A program made the translations under genes and the position numbers. Under the pieces are notes generated by a model. The model ran no database searches, had not been told where the DNA came from, and saw nothing but the letters and a program-made list of their open reading frames with translations. A DNA stretch of 64,000 nt from Haloterrigena salina JCM 13891 (GTDB lineage Archaea > Halobacteriota > Halobacteria > Halobacteriales > Natrialbaceae), in assembly GCF_000337495.1 (NCBI RefSeq), contig NZ_AOIS01000058.1:21311-85310 (forward strand). The letters are read 5' to 3'. This document shows positions 59,580-64,000 of the stretch, one piece after another. Each line of letters opens with the position of its first letter. The first letter of the stretch is position 1.

Positions 59580-59605
59580 CCGCGACGCGACGGTCGGGCT
59601 CGAAC

Positions 59606-60271
59606 TCAGTCCTCCCGATCCTCGACGGTCGCGGTCGGCGCCGCCCGCATGACGCTTCGGGCCGCCCGCTTCGCGTTCGACCGCGAGGTGTACCCTTCGC
59701 CGCTGTCGGCGACGATGTTCCCGTTCCAGTGGACGAGCCGCCAGCGCCACTCGCCGCCGCGGTCCTCGTAGACTTCGAACCGGCTGGTTCGGCCGTCCTG
59801 CTCTTGCCGAGCGTCCGGGTCGGCGTCCGCGGGCGCCGACTCCGACTCCGAGCGCGAGTCGCCGTCCGTCGACGCGTCGTCAGCGTCCGGGCCGCCGGAA
59901 ACGGCCTCCGGCGGCATCGTCGCCGCCGCGGGATCGGTCTCGGGTTCGCCTTCGGCGGCTGCATCGGCGCCGACGACGCCGGGCGTTCCGCGCTCGCTGT
60001 CGCCGAGCCGTATCGTCGAGCCGTCCGGATCGTCCCACTCGAGTTCCAGTTCCAGCTCGGCGACGGGCGGTTCGTCGTCCTCGCGTTCGGCCTCCAACTC
60101 GGCGACGACCCGCTCCGGAATCGACACCGTCGCGGTCCGCTCGCCGTCGTCGATTTTCAGCGGTCGGTCCTCGGCCAGGGCCGCCCCGAACTCTCGGAAG
60201 ACGGCGGCGAGTTCATCGCGGTCGTACGCGCGCTCGAGTTCGAACTCGATGTCGGTCGGTGAGTCGTCCAT
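59606..60271 (-). CDS. amphi-Trp domain and HVO_2922/DUF1508-type fusion protein
   Basis: A 221-residue protein. The N-terminal 65 residues (FELERAYDRDELAAVFREFGAALAEDRPLKI with VSIPERVVAELEAE) form an amphi-Trp domain, expected to support membrane or nucleic-acid-associated protection. A long low-complexity acidic linker follows (about 80-155). The C-terminal part (FEVYEDRGGEWRWRLVHWNGNIVADSGEGYTSRSNAKRAARSV) is the small YegP/HVO_2922-like domain. Domain functions are only loosely known. Confidence 0.85.
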   Translation of the reverse strand: MDDSPTDIEFELERAYDRDELAAVFREFGAALAEDRPLKIDDGERTATVSIPERVVAELEAEREDDEPPVAELELELEWDDPDGSTIRLGDSERGTPGVVGADAAAEGEPETDPAAATMPPEAVSGGPDADDASTDGDSRSESESAPADADPDARQEQDGRTSRFEVYEDRGGEWRWRLVHWNGNIVADSGEGYTSRSNAKRAARSVMRAAPTATVEDRED

Positions 60272-60370
60272 ACCCCTCCTACGTCGTCCAGCGAGTTAGG
60301 GGTTGGTCGGATTCCGACCGAGACCCGGGGAGCCGGTGCGTTTTTGTCGCCGCGCTGTCTTCGCTCGCCC

Positions 60371-61213
60371 GTGACTTCCCGCGACTGGCAGGCCGACCGG
60401 TGCGCCGTCTTCGACCGCGACGATCACGCGTGTCGCAATTGCGAGACGACCGGCGACGACGCCGACTCGACCGCCCTCCGAACGTATCCCGTCGGCGCCG
60501 TCCCCCTCGAGGGAACGGTCCACGAGAGTTCCCTCGCGACCGTCTGTCCCGACTGTTTCGAGACGCTGCAGTTCGCTTCCGACGCCCCCGATTCGACCCC
60601 CGAATCGGTCTCGAGCGAGGAGCTGTTCCGGCTCGTCCGCGAGACGACCCGCGTGCAGGGCGGCGCCATCTCCGACGTCGCCTCCTTCGCCTCGCTCGCG
60701 ACGTCGCTGCCGACGACGCTCGCGGCCGTCGGAACGGCCGCCGACGCGGGGGACGACTCCGAGTCGACGGTCGCCGAGACCGCTGCGGCGTACCGCGACG
60801 GCCGCCGCGAGGCCCTGCTCGCGCTCGATGTCGCCGACGCGCGCCTCGAGCGCGTCCGGGCGGTCGACGGAACGGCGTTCGACGCCGACGTCCGCTCGTC
60901 GCTGTCGACGGTCGCCGAGACCGCGACCGACCTGCAGTCGACGCTGCGCGAGGCCGTCGTCCGCTCCGAGATCGTTCCCGTCTGCCTCGAGCGCTGTCAC
61001 GGCTGTTTCGAGCCGCTCGAGGGCGAGGACGAGACCTGTTCGACCTGCGGCCTCGAGGCCCGCGAGACGGGCGACTGGCGCGGCGGTGAGGGCGAGATCG
61101 CGTTCGAACGACTGTTCTCGTCGATCAACGACAGCCTCCAGGGTGCCTCGACGACAACGGAGACGCTGACCGATCGCACGATGACGCTGGCGAGCCAGTT
61201 GACGGAGTCCTGA
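60371..61213 (+). CDS. HNH-like zinc-ribbon protein
   Basis: A 280-residue protein. The N terminus (RCAVFDRDDHACRNC...VCPDCFETL) has two CxxC pairs and an HNH-type look, although the expected second His/Asn is unclear. The middle is helical and acidic. The C-terminal part has a second ribbon (CLERCHGCFEPLEGEDETCSTCG). A GTG start at 60371 (VTSRDWQADRC) follows a GTTTTTG box 28 nt upstream; the ATG at 60344 would sit on that box. It may bind or nick DNA, but activity is uncertain. Confidence 0.7.
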   Translation: MTSRDWQADRCAVFDRDDHACRNCETTGDDADSTALRTYPVGAVPLEGTVHESSLATVCPDCFETLQFASDAPDSTPESVSSEELFRLVRETTRVQGGAISDVASFASLATSLPTTLAAVGTAADAGDDSESTVAETAAAYRDGRREALLALDVADARLERVRAVDGTAFDADVRSSLSTVAETATDLQSTLREAVVRSEIVPVCLERCHGCFEPLEGEDETCSTCGLEARETGDWRGGEGEIAFERLFSSINDSLQGASTTTETLTDRTMTLASQLTES

Positions 61214-61214
61214 C

Positions 61215-61970
61215 TTACTCCGCCGCGTCGTCGGCGTGGAACACGTCGATCGTCTCGTCGGCCACGCCGTCGCGAGCGAACAGCGTGACGATGTCGTCGG
61301 GGCGGATCACGGTGTCGCCGTGGGGCGTCACGACGGCGTCGTCCCGCTCGATCGCGACGACGAGGGAATCGTCGTCGAGCACGTCGCGCTGGGCCGCCTC
61401 CTGCAGGCTCATGCCGGCGATCCGGGCGTCCCGGTCGACCGTCACCTCGGCGACCTCGGCGTCGCCGGAGAGGCTGATGAAGTCCGTTAGCATCGCCTCG
61501 TGGGTTTCGTCCGTGGGACCGAACGGCGAGTACGGGCGCGCGGTCTCGTTCTGGACTAACACTTCGTCCTCGATCTCGATGCCGAGATCCGAGAGCGCCC
61601 GCGCGATGCGCCGCAGATCGGCGGTGTCTTCGCCCACCGCGAGCACGTGCAGGTTCCGCCGGCCGGTCAGCAACTCGCGGACGTTGATGACGCCGGGGAT
61701 CACCTGCGCCCGCTGGGCCATCGATTCGCGCTCCGAAACCGGCGCGTTGCACATGAAGAGGTTCGCGAGGTGTCCCGCCGCCCGTTCGAAGTCCACGTTC
61801 GCGTGGTAGCCGGTGATGATTCCCCGCTCCTCGAGTTGGTCGATCCGGTTTCGAACCGTTCCGGGAGAAACGCTCACGTCCGCGGCGATCGTCGGAGCCG
61901 AAACGTTTCGGGCGTCGTCCATCAGCGCGTAGATGATTCGACGATCGATCTCGTCGAGCCGGTGATCCAT
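61215..61970 (-). CDS. Lrp/AsnC regulator fused to a TrkA-C domain
   Basis: A 251-residue protein. The N-terminal winged helix is DEIDRRIIYALMDDARNVSAPTIAADVSVSPGTVRNRIDQLEERGIITGYHANVD. The middle region (VPGVINVRELLTGRRNLHVLAVG) is Lrp-like. A C-terminal RCK_C/TrkA-C domain (VDRDARIAGMSLQEAAQRDVLDDDSLVVAIERDDAVVTPHGDTVIRPDDIVTLF) can bind a nucleotide or amino-acid ligand. It is divergent from an APC transporter across a 257-nt gap and probably controls it. The ATG at 61970 fits the family start. Confidence 0.9.
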   Translation of the reverse strand: MDHRLDEIDRRIIYALMDDARNVSAPTIAADVSVSPGTVRNRIDQLEERGIITGYHANVDFERAAGHLANLFMCNAPVSERESMAQRAQVIPGVINVRELLTGRRNLHVLAVGEDTADLRRIARALSDLGIEIEDEVLVQNETARPYSPFGPTDETHEAMLTDFISLSGDAEVAEVTVDRDARIAGMSLQEAAQRDVLDDDSLVVAIERDDAVVTPHGDTVIRPDDIVTLFARDGVADETIDVFHADDAAE

Positions 61971-62215
61971 GCCGCCTCGTATTACGTCATCGATATACAC
62001 AGTTCTGATCTTCCGCGGCTAGAACAATAACTGAACCATCATTTCTGCCGATGCGGCAATTCTCCTCCACCTAAAATGAGTAATCAGCAATAGCTTCGGA
62101 TCATTTATGGTCTAGTCGGGGAAAGGCGCCAGATAATGACCGAGCAATCGTTTGGGGAAGGGACGCGCAGTTCCTGCGATCGACCGCCAACATGCGCGCG
62201 CTGGCGATCGCCGAC

Positions 62216-62220
62216 GGAGG
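62216..62220 (+). promoter_or_regulatory. ribosome-binding site deciding the transporter start
   Basis: GGAGG lies 7 nt before the ATG at 62228 and therefore favours it over in-frame ATGs at 62192 and 62222. Confidence 0.5.
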
Positions 62221-62227
62221 GATGCCC

Positions 62228-64000
62228 ATGAGCGACGAAGAGCTCGCCAAGGACCTCGGACTGCTGTCGGCGCTGGCGATCGGCATGGGGACGATGATCG
62301 GCGCCGGCATCTTCGTGCTGCCCGGCGTCGCGGCCCAGGAGGCCGGACCGATCGTCGTCGTCTCGTTCGTCATCGGCGGCCTCATCGCGATGGTCAACGC
62401 CTTAGCGGTGAGCGAACTCGGGACGGCGATGCCGAAAGCCGGCGGCGGCTACTACTACATCAACCGCGGGCTCGGGCCGCTGTTCGGTTCGATCGCGGGG
62501 ATGGGCGACTGGATGGGGCTGGCCTTCGCCTCCGCGTTCTACTGCATCGGGTTCGGCGGCTACCTCACCGACCTCCTGGCGGGGACGATGCTCGCCCTCC
62601 CGACCCTCGAGCTCGGCCTGCTCACGCTGACGGACGTCCAACTCGGCGCGCTGATCGCCGGGCTCCTGTTCGTCGGCGTCAACTACATGGGCGCGAAGGA
62701 AACCGGCGGTGTCCAGACGGTGATCGTCGCGATTCTGCTTTGCATTCTGACCGTCTTCGCGGCCTCCGGCTTCCTCCACTTCGAGTGGTCGACGCTGACG
62801 ACCGACGGCCTCGCGCCGACCGACGCGGGCTACGGCGCGATCCTGCCGGGGACCGCCCTCGTGTTCGTCTCCTTCCTCGGCTACGCGAAGATCGCGACCG
62901 TCGCGGAGGAACTGAAGAACCCCGGGCGGAACCTGCCGATCGCGGTCATCGGCAGCGTCGGCGTCGTGACGGCGATCTACGCCGTGCTCGTCGGGACGAT
63001 GGTCGGGATCGTCCCGTGGCACTCGCTGGACGACAGCGTCCCCGTCTCGCAGGTCGCCGAGATCACGTTCGCCGGCATCCCCGTCCTCGACGCCGTCGGC
63101 GTGACGCTGATCTCGCTGGCCGCGATGCTGGCGACGGCCTCGAGCGCGAACGCGTCGATCCTCTCCTCGGCCCGGATCAACTTCGCGATGGGCCGCGATA
63201 AGATCGTCACGGACAAGCTCAACGAAATTCACCCGCGATACGCGACGCCCTACCGATCGATCATGCTGACGGGCGCGGTCATCATCGTCTTCATCGCCGC
63301 GCTCGGGCAGGACCTCGAGATCCTCTCGAAGGCCGCCAGCGTCCTCCACCTGATCGTCTACGCGTTGATGAACGTCGCGCTGATCGCGTTTCGGGAGGCC
63401 GACGTTCCCGAGTACGACCCCGACTTCCGGGTCCCCTTCTACCCGGTGACGCCGATCCTCGGCGCGGTGCTCTCCTTCGGGCTCGTCGCCTTCATGGAGA
63501 CGATCGAGATCGCGCTGAGCCTCGCGTTCGTCGCCGTCGCGGTGCTGTGGTACGCCTTCTACGCCCGCACGAAGACGCCCCGACAGGGCGTCCTCGGCGA
63601 GTACATCCTCGACCGCTCCGAGTCGATGCCCGACGTCGCGGTCTCGGCGGCCAGTGCGGCCCGGCCCGACGGCTCGAGCGAGTACCGCGTCATGGTGCCG
63701 CTGGCCAACCCGCGCACCGAACAGCACCTGATCGAACTGGCCAGCACGCTCGCGGCCGCAAACGACGGCGTCGTCCACGCGGTCCACATCGTCGAGGTCC
63801 CCGACCAGACGCCGCTGGACCGCGGCGCCGACCAGATCGATCAGTTCGACGACGAGTCCGCGAAGCTACTCGAGCGGGCCCGCGACCACGCCGAAGATCA
63901 CGGCGCCGAGATCGAGACGACGACGATCGTCTCCCACCGCTCGTTCGAGGAGGTGTTCGACGCGGCCCGCCAGCACGACGTCGATCAGGTCGTGATGGGC
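62228..64000 (+). CDS. APC family amino-acid permease with C-terminal USP domain, 3' end missing
   Basis: About 591 residues are visible before the window ends. Residues about 10-460 form a 12-helix APC transporter, with the opening LSALAIGMGTMIGAGIFVLPGVAAQEAGPIVVVSFVIGG and the GYYYINRGLGPLFG loop. Then a universal-stress-protein-like domain begins (YRVMVPLANPRTEQHLIELASTLAAANDGVVHAVHIVEVP). Haloarchaeal transporters of this type are thought to take up amino acids or cationic solutes, with the USP part binding ATP as a regulator. The divergent Lrp/TrkA-C gene is a likely regulator. Confidence 0.93.
   Translation, partial: MSDEELAKDLGLLSALAIGMGTMIGAGIFVLPGVAAQEAGPIVVVSFVIGGLIAMVNALAVSELGTAMPKAGGGYYYINRGLGPLFGSIAGMGDWMGLAFASAFYCIGFGGYLTDLLAGTMLALPTLELGLLTLTDVQLGALIAGLLFVGVNYMGAKETGGVQTVIVAILLCILTVFAASGFLHFEWSTLTTDGLAPTDAGYGAILPGTALVFVSFLGYAKIATVAEELKNPGRNLPIAVIGSVGVVTAIYAVLVGTMVGIVPWHSLDDSVPVSQVAEITFAGIPVLDAVGVTLISLAAMLATASSANASILSSARINFAMGRDKIVTDKLNEIHPRYATPYRSIMLTGAVIIVFIAALGQDLEILSKAASVLHLIVYALMNVALIAFREADVPEYDPDFRVPFYPVTPILGAVLSFGLVAFMETIEIALSLAFVAVAVLWYAFYARTKTPRQGVLGEYILDRSESMPDVAVSAASAARPDGSSEYRVMVPLANPRTEQHLIELASTLAAANDGVVHAVHIVEVPDQTPLDRGADQIDQFDDESAKLLERARDHAEDHGAEIETTTIVSHRSFEEVFDAARQHDVDQVVMG

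Overview
The window looks like a stretch of a haloarchaeal main chromosome or large replicon, probably of the Natrialbales group (Natrinema/Haloterrigena-like). The evidence is very high GC with strong G/C at third codon positions, acidic proteins rich in Asp and Glu, Tat-type signal peptides, and many leaderless genes with an AT-rich TATA-like box about 26-30 nt before the start codon. Several families are typical of halophilic archaea: HalOD1, HTH_10/bat-like regulators, amphi-Trp, DUF7344 and DUF7835 small proteins, two-domain siroheme decarboxylase, Gfo6 and class I HMG-CoA reductase. No database search was possible, so family names rest on recognised motifs.

Layout. 0-1.1 kb: the edge of a polysaccharide-deacetylase/acetyltransferase operon. 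1.6-4.7 kb: a large FAD/Fe-S dehydrogenase fusion. 4.7-7.7 kb: a replication-origin locus. It has a pyrimidine tract, two perfect 27-bp inverted repeats flanking an AT-richer core, an orc1/cdc6 gene, and behind that gene about 16 direct copies of the same box, part of them in exact 36-bp steps. 7.7-22 kb: housekeeping and metabolism (siroheme decarboxylase, TrpD-like enzyme, short-chain dehydrogenases, cyclophilin, a nine-PAS histidine kinase, ferredoxin). 22-24 kb: a lower-GC patch around tRNA-Leu(UAA) with a duplicated tRNA 3' end, two orphan membrane proteins and a decayed aldehyde dehydrogenase whose intact paralogue lies 1 kb away. 24-31.6 kb: a regulator with an altered phosphosite, the aldehyde dehydrogenase, then the nadA-nadB-nadC-kptA operon. 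31.8-43 kb: Gfo6 sugar dehydrogenase, F420-type oxidoreductase, regulators, amidohydrolase, HMG-CoA reductase, cupin and an Nramp-like transporter. 43-51 kb: a broken short-chain dehydrogenase, HD, GNAT, hydrolase and Nudix-like proteins, a membrane histidine kinase and isocitrate dehydrogenase. 51-64 kb: methionine aminopeptidase, small zinc-ribbon proteins, HIT, MscS, redox proteins, a tRNA methylthiotransferase, an AI-2E transporter, and a divergent pair of an Lrp/TrkA-C regulator and an APC transporter that runs off the end.

Two features run through the window. First, short hairpins with 8-12 bp arms and a 3-nt loop, usually in pairs, occur between genes and also inside reading frames: nadC, an alpha/beta hydrolase, a broken SDR and the icd 3' end. 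They look like a dispersed palindromic element. Second, a tandem pair of 60-bp modules at 37.66-37.78 kb keeps its flanks identical while its stem sequences differ but stay self-complementary, which points to conserved structure.
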